Of a DNA stretch of 64,000 nt, positions 35,109 to 44,637 are shown in pieces. The notes beneath the pieces are model-generated. The model searched no databases, was not told the origin of the DNA, and saw nothing but the letters and a program-made list of their open reading frames with translations. Position 1 is the first letter of the stretch. The number at the start of each line of letters is the position of its first letter. The translations under genes were made by a program, and so were the position numbers. This stretch comes from Pseudomonadota bacterium (GTDB taxonomy: Bacteria > Pseudomonadota > Gammaproteobacteria > Competibacterales > Competibacteraceae), in the NCBI GenBank assembly GCA_022709365.1, contig JAKLIY010000003.1, positions 81,035 through 145,034 on the forward strand. The letters run 5' to 3'.

Positions 35109-35334
35109 TCATCCACTGGATCCGCAGAGCTTCAATGCGGCCTATGCGGTGCTCAAAAGCAACGCTGCTTTGTTGAGTAATCAACAGGAACCGGATATTG
35201 ACCAGTTGTTGCCGCTGGTTGAAGAAAGCATCCAGGCTTACAACATTTGCAAGGCGCGGCTGGACGCGGTGCGGCAGGCTTTAGAAAAACAGATCGGACC
35301 AGAACAGTCGGAGCATGACCCGGCTGACGTTTAA
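35101..35334 (+). CDS. xseB: Exodeoxyribonuclease VII small subunit
   Basis: The 77-residue protein shows the XseB helix pair: SFNAAYAVLKSNAALLSN and IDQLLPLVEESIQAYNICKARLDAVRQAL. The start MDDHPLDPQSF overlaps the xseA stop. The Asn/Ala-rich first helix is somewhat diverged, and assignment is helped by position after xseA. The gap to 35487 holds nothing clear. Confidence 0.85.
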   Translation: MDDHPLDPQSFNAAYAVLKSNAALLSNQQEPDIDQLLPLVEESIQAYNICKARLDAVRQALEKQIGPEQSEHDPADV

Positions 35335-35487
35335 GGTCGATGGCCTTGGCGCGTCGCGGATGCTGACCAGCGACCGGTCGCTGAACGCTTTGCCATCTCC
35401 GGTGGTCATTGATGGAGCCGTTCCCGGACGTATCGGAACATCGTTCATTCAGGGACCCTCTCATTGCCAATAACCAGGAGATTGATC

Positions 35488-36090
35488 ATGCTGGAAAAAC
35501 CCGCTGCAACTTCCGTCGCCATTGCCGAGGTCATCGCCCGCCGCTGGAGTCCCCGCGCCATTGACCCGGATCAACCGGTCAGCCGTGAACATTGGTTGGC
35601 GCTACTGGAAGCCGCGCGCTGGGCGCCGTCCTGCTTCGGTGATGAGCCCTGGCGTTATCTGGTCTGGGATCGGTTCGCCGATGCCGCTGGCTGGCAACAG
35701 GCGTTTGAATGCTTGGCGGAAGGTAATCAAATCTGGGTCAAGAACGCGCCGGTGCTGTTGCTGTCCGTGGCAGCACCTAACTTCGGCCACAACGATCAGC
35801 CAAATCGCTGGGCGCAACACGATACCGGGGCGGCCAGTGAAAATCTCTGCCTGCAAGCCGCTGCCTTGGGACTGGTAGCGCATCAAATGGGCGGGTTCGA
35901 TCCCGACAAGGCCAAGGCGACGTTCAATATCCCTGCTGACCATGTTTGTATGGCGATGATCGCTGTTGGTCATCCGGGCGCCGTCGAACACTTGCCCGAA
36001 ACGTTGCGCGGGAAGGAACAGGCTCCCCGGCAGCGCAAGCCACTGGCGCAGATCGCCTTTGCCAGCGTCTGGGGTCAGGGCATTCGGTAG
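35488..36090 (+). CDS. Nitroreductase family flavoprotein
   Basis: The 200-residue FMN-dependent oxidoreductase begins MLEKPAATSVAIAEVIARRWSPRAID, with an AGGAG-type site (CCAGGAG) 10 bp upstream; a longer in-frame start lacks one. RRWSPRAID provides the FMN-phosphate arginines, AARWAPSCFGDEPWRYLV the second contact region, and LQAAALGLVAHQMGGFDPDKAK and MAMIAVGHPG the C-terminal core. Substrate is unknown; relatives reduce nitro compounds or quinones with NAD(P)H. Confidence 0.9.
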   Translation: MLEKPAATSVAIAEVIARRWSPRAIDPDQPVSREHWLALLEAARWAPSCFGDEPWRYLVWDRFADAAGWQQAFECLAEGNQIWVKNAPVLLLSVAAPNFGHNDQPNRWAQHDTGAASENLCLQAAALGLVAHQMGGFDPDKAKATFNIPADHVCMAMIAVGHPGAVEHLPETLRGKEQAPRQRKPLAQIAFASVWGQGIR

Positions 36091-36106
36091 AAATAGCGGA
36101 GCCGCT

Positions 36107-36138
36107 CACACCCTTCTCCTCTGGAGCGAGAGGGTGTG
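36107..36138. repeat. Hairpin of the GC-rich repeat type between nitroreductase and stator genes
   Basis: CACACCCT (36107-36114) pairs with AGGGTGTG (36131-36138), with partly complementary TCTCC and GCGAGAG inside. It may also terminate nitroreductase transcription. Confidence 0.55.
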
Positions 36139-36155
36139 TAGCAAGGAAATCGTCG

Positions 36156-37214
36156 ATGTCCATGACCCTCTCTGATCAGCGCCCTACTCGGGGCGCGGGT
36201 CGTTATTTGCTGCGTTCCCTGTTGTTTCTGGCCCTGTTGGCCGTGTTGGGCGCGGTGTTCCAGAAACCGCTGACTGCGGCTTTTCTGACCAATCCTTATC
36301 TGAATGGGGCCATCGCCGTAGCCTTCCTCTTCGGCGTGGCCTACACCCTTCAGGCGCTGGTCGGGATCTTGCGCGACACCCGGGCGACGGGCCGCATTGC
36401 CGATGTAGCGTTGAAAGGCCGCCGCCATGAGTTGCCGTTGTCACAGGCCAATGAAACGTTGCTGGACGGCGCGGGTGATACCGGCGATTTTCTGCGCAAG
36501 GTCTATCGGGTCATCCAGCATGGCGACGCCGCTGCGACCTTGCCGTATCTGCTGGATTCACTGGCGACGCGCGGCGATGACCGGCGGGCGCTGGTGCGGT
36601 ATCTGGTCGGGGCGCTGGTACTGCTGGGCTTGATCGGCACCTTCTACGGTTTGTTGCTGACCATCGCCGGGGTGCGCGACGTGATCGCCGGGCTGTCCAC
36701 GGAAAATGCGACGGACACCATGACCCTGATCGCCGGGTTCAAAGACCGGCTGGCGGTGCCCTTGGGCGGAATGGGCACCTCGTTTTCCGCCTCCCTGTTT
36801 GGCCTGATTGGCGCGCTGGCGCTAGGGTTCCTGGAGCTGCAACTATTCCATGCCCAAAATGACCATCACGCCCAACTGGAAGCGCTGGTGGTCAGTGACC
36901 TGGTTCCACTCTGGCAGCCGGTCGTCACCATCACCGCCAGTACCGAAACGATTTCACCGCGCCATTTGGCGGCGCTGTTGCAAGCAACGACGGATCGGTT
37001 GGAGCGAGTTGCAGCGACCACCGAATATCTGGCCAATCGCGGCGAGGGCGTCAGCCGGGTGGCGGAACAGGTGGCGACGCTGGGCGAGCACATCGAGTCG
37101 TTGCGGGCGACCTTGCAGAATGTCGAGAATGACCGCACCGCCGATTTGCGGCATGAATTGCGCATCATCGCCCGACTGCTGACTGAACGAGATGCCCATG
37201 CCCCGTCGGCGTGA
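36156..37214 (+). CDS. MotA/TolQ/ExbB-like proton channel protein
   Basis: The 352-residue membrane protein starts MSMTLSDQRPTRGAG. Segments near residues 20-40 and 47-70 are followed by a cytoplasmic loop, then two helices (VGALVLLGLIGTFYGLLLTIAGV near 150 and TSFSASLFGLIGALALGFLEL near 210) with the GTFYGLL pattern of MotA/ExbB channels. A short cytoplasmic coiled-coil tail (about 255-345) ends the protein. It overlaps the OmpA-like gene by 23 bp. The pair resembles flagellar-type stators but no flagellar genes are nearby. Zorya ZorA has a far longer tail, so a defence role is not supported. Confidence 0.82.
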   Translation: MSMTLSDQRPTRGAGRYLLRSLLFLALLAVLGAVFQKPLTAAFLTNPYLNGAIAVAFLFGVAYTLQALVGILRDTRATGRIADVALKGRRHELPLSQANETLLDGAGDTGDFLRKVYRVIQHGDAAATLPYLLDSLATRGDDRRALVRYLVGALVLLGLIGTFYGLLLTIAGVRDVIAGLSTENATDTMTLIAGFKDRLAVPLGGMGTSFSASLFGLIGALALGFLELQLFHAQNDHHAQLEALVVSDLVPLWQPVVTITASTETISPRHLAALLQATTDRLERVAATTEYLANRGEGVSRVAEQVATLGEHIESLRATLQNVENDRTADLRHELRIIARLLTERDAHAPSA

Positions 37215-38220
37215 GTCGCTCAGCGAGTTCAATATCTGGCCGGCTTTTACCGATGCCTTGGGTGGGTTGGTGATGGTGCTGGTGTTTCTGATCACCGTGT
37301 TCGTCATCACCGAGGTGCTAATTGGCCGCGAGATGATGGGCAAGGAAACCGCCATTGGTCAGTTGCAGCGGATCGTCGAACACCTGGAAGGTCTGGCCGG
37401 CGACGCGGAAAAGGAAGCGGCGCGGTTGCGCGGCCAGGTGCAGGGATTGGAAACCACGGTCGGCGAGCGGGAGCGGTTATTGACGCAACTGCACGATGAA
37501 CTGGCGGCGGTGCAGGCGGCGCGGGCGGCGCTGGACGTTGACAAGCGCAAGGCGGAGCAAACTGCGACGACCGTTCAGGAACAAGCGGCCCTGTTGAGCG
37601 CCCGCGCCGAACGGTTAACTGCGGAGCTGGAGCGGCTCAACCGGGCATTGGCGGCCAACCAGCAGGAACTGACGCAACGCGATGCGGTGATCGTTGCACA
37701 GAAGGGCCGCATTGAAGCGCTGGACAGCGCCTTGAAAAAGCGGCTGCTGGAGCGGGTGGAGGAACTGGAGAAATACGCCAGCGATTTCTTTGGCCGGTTG
37801 CGCCAGGTGTTCGCCAATAACCCGGACATCAAGGTAGTCGGCGACCGCTTTGTGTTCCAGTCCGAGGTGCTGTTCGGCTCCGGCGAGGCTGCCTTGTCGC
37901 CGAACGGACAGGGCGATCTGGACAAGTTCGCCATGGTCTATCAACAACTGGCGACGCAATTGCCGCCGGATTTGCCGGTGATCATCGAAGTCCAGGGGCA
38001 TACCGACCGGGCGCCGATCCGCAGCGGGCGTTTTCCCTCAAACTGGGAGCTATCCACCAGCCGGGCGCAGGAAGTGGTGAATTATCTGATCCGACAGGGC
38101 GTTCCGCCGCAACGGCTGGCGGCGGTCGGTATGGGGGAATATCACCCGATTGATCCGGCGGATAATCCCGAAGCTTATCGCCGCAACCGGCGTATTGAGT
38201 TGAAAATCACCAGTCGTTAG
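37192..38220 (+). CDS. OmpA/MotB-like peptidoglycan-anchored partner protein
   Basis: The 342-residue protein has a short cytoplasmic N-terminus (SLSEFNIWPAFTDALGG) with an Asp right at the start of a single membrane helix (LVMVLVFLITVFVITEVLI), positioned like the proton-carrying Asp of MotB. A periplasmic coiled coil of about 130 residues (near 55-190) precedes an OmpA-type peptidoglycan-binding domain (IIEVQGHTDRAPIRSGRF, NWELSTSRAQEVVNYL, RRNRRIELKI). With the upstream channel it should form an ion-driven, wall-anchored complex. What it drives is not evident. Confidence 0.85.
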   Translation: MPMPRRRESLSEFNIWPAFTDALGGLVMVLVFLITVFVITEVLIGREMMGKETAIGQLQRIVEHLEGLAGDAEKEAARLRGQVQGLETTVGERERLLTQLHDELAAVQAARAALDVDKRKAEQTATTVQEQAALLSARAERLTAELERLNRALAANQQELTQRDAVIVAQKGRIEALDSALKKRLLERVEELEKYASDFFGRLRQVFANNPDIKVVGDRFVFQSEVLFGSGEAALSPNGQGDLDKFAMVYQQLATQLPPDLPVIIEVQGHTDRAPIRSGRFPSNWELSTSRAQEVVNYLIRQGVPPQRLAAVGMGEYHPIDPADNPEAYRRNRRIELKITSR

Positions 38221-38303
38221 GGGAGATTGCCGCCCTTAAGCCGTAAAATAGTTGTGGTAAACTGCCCACATTCCTGTTCCCCCAGCCGCGAGAGTAGCCT
38301 GCC

Positions 38304-38783
38304 ATGGATTTTAAAACGACCGATCTCTGTGATGAATTTTCCGACCGCCTGCAAGTCGCCGAACCGATTTTCGGCGATTACGGCGGCGAGGTGATGTTTT
38401 CCGGCCCCATCGTCACCCTGAAGGTGTTTGAGGATAATTCCCTGGTCCGTACCGCTCTCGAAAAACCTGGCGACGGTCGGGTGCTGGTGGTGGACGGCGG
38501 CGGGTCGATGCGTTGCGCCTTGGTGGGCGATCAACTCGCTGAGCTGGCTGAGGAAAATGACTGGGCCGGCGTGATCGTCAATGGTTGTATCCGTGACTCC
38601 GCCGCCATTGCCGAAATTCCCATTGGCGTCAAGGCGGTCGGGGTCCATCCGCTCAAGAGTGTCAAGCGGGGCGTCGGCGAGTGCGATATTCCCGTGCGCT
38701 TCGCTGGCGTGACCTTCCAGCCCGGCTATTATGTTTATGCCGATGAGGATGGTTTACTGGTTTCCGAAAAGCCACTGTTCTGA
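38304..38783 (+). CDS. rraA: Ribonuclease E activity regulator RraA
   Basis: The 159-residue protein is a full-length match to the RraA family: [65 protein letters not shown] and [13 protein letters not shown]. RraA binds RNase E and inhibits mRNA decay in E. coli; the fold is shared with HMG/CHA aldolases, and such activity is an alternative. It is monocistronic. Confidence 0.94.
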   Translation: MDFKTTDLCDEFSDRLQVAEPIFGDYGGEVMFSGPIVTLKVFEDNSLVRTALEKPGDGRVLVVDGGGSMRCALVGDQLAELAEENDWAGVIVNGCIRDSAAIAEIPIGVKAVGVHPLKSVKRGVGECDIPVRFAGVTFQPGYYVYADEDGLLVSEKPLF

Positions 38784-38852
38784 ATGGTGCCGCCTCGTTG
38801 CATTGAATCCCGGAAAACCTTCGGGTTCTCCGGTGTTTTATTCACCCTCTCG

Positions 38853-39296
38853 CTACTCAAGCCCCTTTCGCATCCTGATGGTCAACACATTCTGGCCCTC
38901 CTCACGGCGGTAACTGACTTCATCTGTCAGTTGCCGGATCATGAAAATGCCTAACCCGCCGGGTTGGCGCTGCTCCAGTTCTAATGCCGTATCCGGGTCA
39001 GGTTGGGACAATGGATCAAAGGACGGTCCCTCATCGATAATTTCCACTGTCAGACCATCCACTGCAACCCCGATCCGGCAGAGTACGGCCCCCGGGTTAG
39101 GCTGTCTGGCGTAGGCGTAATTAAACACATTGACCAGCGCCTCCTCGACCGCCAGTTCCAGCCGGGTTCCCTGGGCTTCCGCCAGTCCGGCGACTTGGGC
39201 AGTTTGCCGGACATGGTCGAGAAAAACCGGCAACTGATCGAGTTCTGCGGGCAGTCGCAGGCTGAAAAGTTGTGCAGCAGAAGGCTCAGTGGACAT
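38853..39296 (-). CDS. Anti-sigma-factor-type serine kinase/ATP-binding protein (RsbW-like)
   Basis: The 147-residue protein consists of one GHKL ATPase domain: N box ELAVEEALVNVFNYAY, G1 EIIDEGPSFDP and G2 QPGGLGIFMIRQLTDEVSY. It resembles RsbW/SpoIIAB and the stand-alone HATPase_c_2 proteins of Proteobacteria, which act in partner-switching with STAS-domain antagonists and PP2C phosphatases. No such partner lies in the window. It is divergent from ureD with 43 bp between the starts. Confidence 0.85.
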   Translation of the reverse strand: MSTEPSAAQLFSLRLPAELDQLPVFLDHVRQTAQVAGLAEAQGTRLELAVEEALVNVFNYAYARQPNPGAVLCRIGVAVDGLTVEIIDEGPSFDPLSQPDPDTALELEQRQPGGLGIFMIRQLTDEVSYRREEGQNVLTIRMRKGLE

Positions 39297-39339
39297 GCGC
39301 TAACGACTCCACGGTTGGCTCAATTTTACCGAGTGTGCT

Positions 39340-40191
39340 GTGAATAATACGCTCCTCTCGACCGGCTGGCAGGCTCATCTGACGCTTGGTTTCCAGCGTC
39401 GGGGCCAGCGCACCCTTTTGGGTCAATGCGCGCATCAAGGCCCTTTGCAGGTGCAGCGACCGTTCTATCCCGAAGGGGAAACCGTTTGCCATATCGCTAT
39501 TCTCCATCCACCGGGCGGAGTAGTCGGCGGCGATGAATTGCGCCTGGAGGCCCGGCTTGACCCCGGCGCTCACGCCCTGCTCACGACCCCGGCGGCGGGC
39601 AAATTCTACCGCAGCGCCGGTCCCCTGGCTCGTCAGATACAATGCCTGACGGCTGCGCCCGGTGCGGTTTTGGAATGGTTACCGCAGGAGAATATCGTTT
39701 ATAACGGCGCCCGCCTCCAGACCCTGACCCGCATTGACCTTCAGGGTGATACACGTTTTCTCGGCTGGGAGATTCTCTGTTTGGGGCGACCGGCGGCGGA
39801 TGAAATTTTTACCACGGGTGAATGCCGGCAAACGCTGGAACTCTGGCGCGATGGCACCCCGCTCTATCTGGAATCAGGATGCTATAGCGGCGGCGATCCA
39901 GTACTGAATGCCGCCTGGGGTTTGCAAGGTCAGCCGGTGACCGCTACATTGCTGGGTACGCCCGTCATGCCGGGGTGGGTTGCCGCGCTTCGCACCGGTT
40001 GGGAGTCTTGCACTGCGCTGGCGGTCGAGGGGGAACAAGCGACCGTTACCGCGCTCGATGGCGTCCTGATCTGCCGCTACCTTGGCCCCTCGGCAACGCG
40101 GGCCAGACGCTGGCTGATACTGGCGTGGAGCTTGCTCAGACCGTTGATGCTCAACCGCCCAGCCTGCCCTTCCCGTTTCTGGAACACCTAA
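39340..40191 (+). CDS. ureD: Urease accessory protein UreD
   Basis: UreD is the scaffold that, with UreF and UreG, delivers nickel into apo-urease. The 283-residue protein starts at a GTG and shows family motifs: [53 protein letters not shown] and the C-terminal [22 protein letters not shown]. It opens the ureDABCEFG operon; ureA follows after 17 bp. All structural and most accessory genes are collinear, and no nickel permease or urea transporter gene is adjacent. Confidence 0.95.
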   Translation: MNNTLLSTGWQAHLTLGFQRRGQRTLLGQCAHQGPLQVQRPFYPEGETVCHIAILHPPGGVVGGDELRLEARLDPGAHALLTTPAAGKFYRSAGPLARQIQCLTAAPGAVLEWLPQENIVYNGARLQTLTRIDLQGDTRFLGWEILCLGRPAADEIFTTGECRQTLELWRDGTPLYLESGCYSGGDPVLNAAWGLQGQPVTATLLGTPVMPGWVAALRTGWESCTALAVEGEQATVTALDGVLICRYLGPSATRARRWLILAWSLLRPLMLNRPACPSRFWNT

Positions 40192-40208
40192 CCGTTGCGA
40201 GAATGTCC

Positions 40209-40511
40209 ATGGAACTGACCCCCCGCGAAAAAGACAAGCTATTGCTGTTTACCGCCGGCCTGCTGGCGGAACGGCGCAAGGCCAAGGGCCTGAAACTCAA
40301 CTATCCCGAAGCGGTCGCCTATCTGTCCTGCGCGTTGCTCGAAGGGGCGCGGGAGGGTCGGAGCGTGGCGGAACTGATGAGTGAGGGCCGCACCCTGCTG
40401 ACCCGCGACGAGGTGATGGACGGCGTCCCGGAGATGATTCCCGAAGTGCAGATTGAGGCCACCTTCCCGGACGGCACCAAGCTGGTCACGGTTCATCACC
40501 CGATTCCCTGA
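40209..40511 (+). CDS. ureA: Urease gamma subunit
   Basis: At exactly 100 residues from [19 protein letters not shown], this is a standard Ure[47 protein letters not shown] and [17 protein letters not shown]. An ATG two codons upstream is an alternative start. It forms the urease heterotrimer unit with UreB and UreC. Confidence 0.97.
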   Translation: MELTPREKDKLLLFTAGLLAERRKAKGLKLNYPEAVAYLSCALLEGAREGRSVAELMSEGRTLLTRDEVMDGVPEMIPEVQIEATFPDGTKLVTVHHPIP

Positions 40512-40521
40512 GGAGAAGCTC

Positions 40522-40839
40522 ATGATTTCCGGCGAAATGATCACGGTTGACGGCGATCTCGAACTCAACGCCGGTCGCCGCCTGACGCGGTTGACCGTGG
40601 CGAATACCGGCGACCGGCCGATTCAGGTCGGTTCGCATTACCACTTTGCCGAAACCAATCCCGCGCTGCGCTTTGACCGGGCGCTGGCGCGGGGTTGCCG
40701 GCTGGATATTCCTGCGGGGACGGCTGTGCGTTTTGAACCTGGTCAGGAACGGGAAGTGGAATTGGTGGATTACGCTGGCGCACGGGAAGTTTACGGCTTC
40801 CGCGCCGAGGTGATGGGGCCGCTGGAGAAGCAGCCATGA
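40522..40839 (+). CDS. ureB: Urease beta subunit
   Basis: The 105-residue protein has [72 protein letters not shown] and [11 protein letters not shown], all canonical. A GAGGAGAAG site lies 5 bp upstream. Its TGA overlaps the ureC ATG (ATGA), coupling the two. Confidence 0.97.
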   Translation: MISGEMITVDGDLELNAGRRLTRLTVANTGDRPIQVGSHYHFAETNPALRFDRALARGCRLDIPAGTAVRFEPGQEREVELVDYAGAREVYGFRAEVMGPLEKQP

Positions 40840-42566
40840 GCCGCATCGACCGCCGTGCTTATGCGGAGATGTACGGCCCGACCGTTGGCGACCGGGTGCG
40901 GTTGGGCGATACCGAATTATGGATTGAAGTTGAGCGTGACTGCGCCATTTACGGCGAAGAGGTCAAATTCGGCGGCGGCAAGGTCATTCGCGACGGCATG
41001 GGCCAGTCGCAACGTTCTCAGGCGGACGGCGCGGTCGATACGGTGATTACCAACGCGCTGATCGTGGATCACTGGGGCATCGTCAAGGCCGACATTGGCA
41101 TTAAGGACGGGCGCATCAGCGGCATCGGCAAAGCGGGCAATCCCGATGTGCAGCCGGGCGTCAACATCATCATCGGCCCCGGCACCGAGGCGATTGCCGG
41201 TGAAGGGCTGATTGCCACCGCCGGCGGCATCGACAGCCATATCCATTTCATCTGCCCGCAGCAGGTTGAAGAGGCGTTGATGTCCGGCGTCACCACGATG
41301 ATCGGCGGCGGCACCGGGCCGGCGACCGGCACCAATGCGACGACTTGTACACCTGGCCCGTGGCATCTGCGGCGGATGTTGCAGGCGGCGGAAGGGCTGC
41401 CGATCAATCTCGGTTTTCTCGGCAAGGGCAACGCCAGTCATCCAGCGGCGCTGGAAGAGCAGTTGGAAGCCGGCGCGATGGGGTTGAAACTGCATGAGGA
41501 CTGGGGAACGACGCCGGCGGCTATCGACAACTGTCTGGCGGTGGCCGAACGTTATGACGTGCAGGTGGCGATTCATACCGATACGTTGAATGAATCGGGC
41601 TTCGTGGAAGACACCCTCGCCGCCTTCAAGGGCCGGGCAATTCACACTTATCACACGGAAGGCGCGGGCGGTGGCCACGCCCCCGACATCATCCGCGCCT
41701 GCGGCGAACCGAATGTACTGCCTTCTTCCACCAATCCGACCCGGCCCTACACGGTCAACACGGTGGATGAGCATCTGGACATGCTGATGGTCTGTCACCA
41801 TCTCGACCCCGGCATTCCTGAAGATGTGGCGTTCGCCGATTCACGCATCCGCCGGGAAACCATCGCCGCCGAGGACATCCTGCACGATCTGGGCGCGTTT
41901 TCGATGATCTCCTCCGATTCACAGGCCATGGGCCGGGTGGGCGAGGTGATTACCCGCACTTGGCAAACCGCGCATAAGATGAAAGTGCAACGAGGTCATC
42001 TCCCCTCGCCCCTTGTGGGAGAGGGGCCAGGGGATGAGGGGACCAATGACAATTTCCGGGTCAAGCGCTACATCGCCAAATACACGATCAATCCCGCAAT
42101 TACCCATGGCGTCAGTCATCTGGTCGGTTCGCTGGAAGTCGGCAAGCTGGCGGATATCGTGCTGTGGCGACCGGCGTTCTTCGGCGTCAAACCGTCACTG
42201 ATCATCAAGGGCGGGTTCATCGTCGCTGCGCCGATGGGCGACGCCAACGCTTCTATTCCCACCCCGCAGCCGGTGCATTACCGGCCCATGTTTGGCGCGT
42301 TCGGCGGGGCGCTGGCCGCAACCTGCCTGACCTTCGTTTCCAAAGCGGCATTGAACAGTGGGGCGTTGGACGCGCTGGGCCTGCGCCGGATGCTGGCGGC
42401 GGTATGCAAGACCCGCACGATTGGCAAACACGACCTGATCCACAACGATTATCAGCCGGTCATCGAGGTGGATCCGCAAACTTATGAAGTGCGGGCCGAT
42501 GGCGTGTTGCTGACTTGTGAACCCGCTCGGGTATTGCCTCTAGCGCAACGATACTTTTTGTTCTAA
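40836..42566 (+). CDS. ureC: Urease alpha (catalytic) subunit with an in-frame repeat insertion
   Basis: UreC holds the dinickel site that hydrolyses urea to ammonia and carbamate. Visible are the ligand His pair in [14 protein letters not shown], the carbamylated Lys in [27 protein letters not shown], the flap [22 protein letters not shown] with the catalytic His, and the Asp ligand in [12 protein letters not shown]. The protein is 576 aa against a usual 566-572. Between MKVQRG and NDNFRVKRY, normally 8-9 residues, it has [16 protein letters not shown], encoded by a palindromic repeat. All active-site residues are intact, so activity is plausible. Confidence 0.96.
   Translation: MSRIDRRAYAEMYGPTVGDRVRLGDTELWIEVERDCAIYGEEVKFGGGKVIRDGMGQSQRSQADGAVDTVITNALIVDHWGIVKADIGIKDGRISGIGKAGNPDVQPGVNIIIGPGTEAIAGEGLIATAGGIDSHIHFICPQQVEEALMSGVTTMIGGGTGPATGTNATTCTPGPWHLRRMLQAAEGLPINLGFLGKGNASHPAALEEQLEAGAMGLKLHEDWGTTPAAIDNCLAVAERYDVQVAIHTDTLNESGFVEDTLAAFKGRAIHTYHTEGAGGGHAPDIIRACGEPNVLPSSTNPTRPYTVNTVDEHLDMLMVCHHLDPGIPEDVAFADSRIRRETIAAEDILHDLGAFSMISSDSQAMGRVGEVITRTWQTAHKMKVQRGHLPSPLVGEGPGDEGTNDNFRVKRYIAKYTINPAITHGVSHLVGSLEVGKLADIVLWRPAFFGVKPSLIIKGGFIVAAPMGDANASIPTPQPVHYRPMFGAFGGALAATCLTFVSKAALNSGALDALGLRRMLAAVCKTRTIGKHDLIHNDYQPVIEVDPQTYEVRADGVLLTCEPARVLPLAQRYFLF
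41996..42041. repeat. GC-rich palindromic repeat inside ureC
   Basis: TCATCTCCCCTCGCCCC, a short loop and GGGAGAGGGG, then AGGGGATGAGGGGA give two nested hairpins. It is translated in frame as [14 protein letters not shown] within the catalytic subunit. Confidence 0.88.
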
Positions 42567-42617
42567 AACCATTAGGAGTGACAATTCGCCGCCCGACTGA
42601 TCCCGAAGAGGCTGTTC

Positions 42618-43091
42618 ATGGACGCTGTGGAACCCGTGGAATTACAGATTATTGAGCGCCTGCACGAGGCGCTGCTGGCTGAAACGACGCTGACCCTGCC
42701 TTTTGAGTTGCGTCAGAAAAGTCGGCTGCGAACCTGGCTGGACAATGGAGCGGATGTCGGTTTGTTTCTGCCGCGCGGCACGGTGTTACGCGGTGGCGAC
42801 CGGCTGCGAACGACCACCGGGTTGGTGGTCGAAGTCCGTGCAGCGCCGGAAAGTGTTTCTACGGCCCGGACGGATGATCCCCGGTTACTGGCGTGCGCTG
42901 CCTATCATCTTGGCAATCGCCATGTCCCGTTGCAGGTCGATGTAGGCTGGCTGCGCTATCTTCACGATCATGTACTGGACCGGATGGTTCGGGAACTGGG
43001 ATTAGACATCATTTGTGAGCAGGCGCCGTTCGAGCCGGAGGCCGGCGCGCAGGGTGAAGTTAACGTCCATCACCATCATCATCCGGCGTAG
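42618..43091 (+). CDS. ureE: Urease accessory protein UreE (nickel metallochaperone)
   Basis: The 157-residue protein has the peptide-binding domain ([34 protein letters not shown]) and metal-binding domain ([34 protein letters not shown]). It ends in a short His-rich tail (HHHHH) that would buffer Ni2+. GNRH carries the conserved metal-binding His. Confidence 0.95.
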   Translation: MDAVEPVELQIIERLHEALLAETTLTLPFELRQKSRLRTWLDNGADVGLFLPRGTVLRGGDRLRTTTGLVVEVRAAPESVSTARTDDPRLLACAAYHLGNRHVPLQVDVGWLRYLHDHVLDRMVRELGLDIICEQAPFEPEAGAQGEVNVHHHHHPA

Positions 43092-43097
43092 CGTGTT

Positions 43098-43188
43098 TTC
43101 ACCCCTCACCCCCAACCCCTCTCCCACCAGGGGAGAGGGGAGTACCTCACCCTCTCCGGCCCCTCTCCCTCAAGAGGTGAGGGGCGTC
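43098..43188. repeat. Two GC-rich palindromic repeats between ureE and ureF
   Basis: ACCCCTCACCCCCAACCCCT CTCCCACCAGGGGAGAGGGG and CCTCACCCTCTCCGGCCCCT CTCCCTCAAGAGGTGAGGGG lie in tandem, in the same orientation, within the 85-bp gap. The second includes the GTG that is the best ureF start. Confidence 0.88.
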
Positions 43189-43854
43189 TCGTTAGCCTTA
43201 TTGCGACTTTTGCAATTATGTAGTCCCGCCCTGCCGGTGGGCGCCTATGCCTACTCCCAGGGATTGGAATGCGCCGTAGAGCGCCGCTGGGTGCGGGATG
43301 AGGCCAGCGCTAGCGACTGGATTCTCGGCCTGCTCCGCCATAGCGTGCGACGGCTGGATCTGCCGGTTTTCACCCGGCTATACACTGCGTGGCGAGCGGT
43401 GGACGTGGCCGAAATTCACCGCTGGAACGCCCAGCTGTACGCCTCGCGGGAGGCGGCGGAATTGCAACGGGAAGATCAGCATCTCGGCGCGGCGCTGGCC
43501 CGGTTGTTGACCGATCTGGGCATTGAGGAAGCGGAACCGTGGCGGAATACGTCCCGAGTTTGTTTTGCGACGCTGTTCAGCCTGGCGACCGTGAAATGGG
43601 AAATTGCCCTGCCGGAAGCAGCAGCGGGGTACGCCTGGGCCTGGGTTGAGAATCAAATCGCTGCCGCAACCCGATTGATTCCACTGGGTCAAACTGCCGG
43701 CCAGCGGTTATTAATCACTGCCGGTCCAGTACTCCTCGATGTGGTGCGGGAAGGGCTGGCGTTGCCGGATGAAGACATCGGCGCGGCTGCGCCGGGCTTG
43801 GCGTTGGCCGGGACGTTGCATGAAACGCAGTATTCGCGGCTGTTTCGGTCGTGA
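43177..43854 (+). CDS. ureF: Urease accessory protein UreF
   Basis: UreF with UreD and UreG forms the GTP-dependent nickel insertion complex. Family motifs are LLRLLQLCSPALPVGAYAYSQGLE, WVRDEASASDWILGLLR and a C-terminal GQTAGQRLLITAGPVL. No ATG is available near the expected N-terminus. The first usable start in frame is a GTG (43177) located inside a palindromic repeat, preceded by AAGAG, giving 225 aa. The open frame actually extends through both repeats into ureE (from 43015), so a longer product is conceivable. The conserved body begins four to five residues after the GTG. Confidence 0.93.
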   Translation: MRGVSLALLRLLQLCSPALPVGAYAYSQGLECAVERRWVRDEASASDWILGLLRHSVRRLDLPVFTRLYTAWRAVDVAEIHRWNAQLYASREAAELQREDQHLGAALARLLTDLGIEEAEPWRNTSRVCFATLFSLATVKWEIALPEAAAGYAWAWVENQIAAATRLIPLGQTAGQRLLITAGPVLLDVVREGLALPDEDIGAAAPGLALAGTLHETQYSRLFRS

Positions 43855-43872
43855 TCACCGGAGAGATACGCT

Positions 43873-44478
43873 ATGAATAAATCCCCTCTGCGCGTGGGCG
43901 TAGGCGGGCCGGTTGGCTCGGGCAAAACCGCCTTGGTCGAAGCGTTATGCAAAGCCCTTCGCGACCGTTATCAAATCGCCGTCGTGACCAACGACATCTA
44001 CACCTATGAGGATGCACAATTTCTGACCCGCGCCCAGGCGTTGGAGCCGGAGCGGATCGTCGGGGTGGAAACCGGCGGTTGCCCGCATACCGCGATTCGG
44101 GAAGACGCTTCAATGAACCTGGCGGCGGTGGCGCAGTTGTGCGAGCGCTTTCCCGATCTCGATCTGGTGCTGGTCGAATCCGGCGGCGACAACCTCAGCG
44201 CCACCTTCAGCCCGGAATTGTCTGACCTGACGATCTATGTGATCGACGTAGCGGCGGGCGACAAGATTCCCCGCAAGGGCGGCCCCGGTATCACCCGTTC
44301 CGATCTGCTGGTGATCAACAAGATCGACCTCGCGCCCTATGTGCGGGCGTCGCTGGAAGTGATGGAGCGCGACGCCCGCAAAATGCGCGGTGAACGGCCC
44401 TTCGTATTCACCAATCTGAAAACCCGGCAGGGGCTGGAACCCGTCATCGCGTTCCTCGTTGAACGCGGGATGTTGTGA
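43873..44478 (+). CDS. ureG: Urease accessory GTPase UreG
   Basis: UreG is the SIMIBI-class GTPase powering nickel insertion. The 201-residue protein shows P-loop [38 protein letters not shown], the nickel-binding CPH in [35 protein letters not shown] and [31 protein letters not shown] precedes the ATG 19 bp after ureF. This is the last urease gene. Confidence 0.97.
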   Translation: MNKSPLRVGVGGPVGSGKTALVEALCKALRDRYQIAVVTNDIYTYEDAQFLTRAQALEPERIVGVETGGCPHTAIREDASMNLAAVAQLCERFPDLDLVLVESGGDNLSATFSPELSDLTIYVIDVAAGDKIPRKGGPGITRSDLLVINKIDLAPYVRASLEVMERDARKMRGERPFVFTNLKTRQGLEPVIAFLVERGML

Positions 44479-44637
44479 GTTCGAGAAGCCCGCTTGCGCG
44501 TAATAGCCGATTCGCCGCGCTTCCGACAGCCTGTTCCCGCGTTGTCATATCAGCGAATATTCCAGCAGTTGCACCCCTGAAGGATCCTTCTTTAAGCTAA
44601 CGGTTGACTCCCACGTCAGTGATTAATCGTCCGAGGT

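Noticed and set aside
36156..38220. Zorya defence system (ZorAB)
   Set aside because: The MotA-like protein has only a short tail and no ZorC/ZorD or ZorE genes follow; rraA is next.
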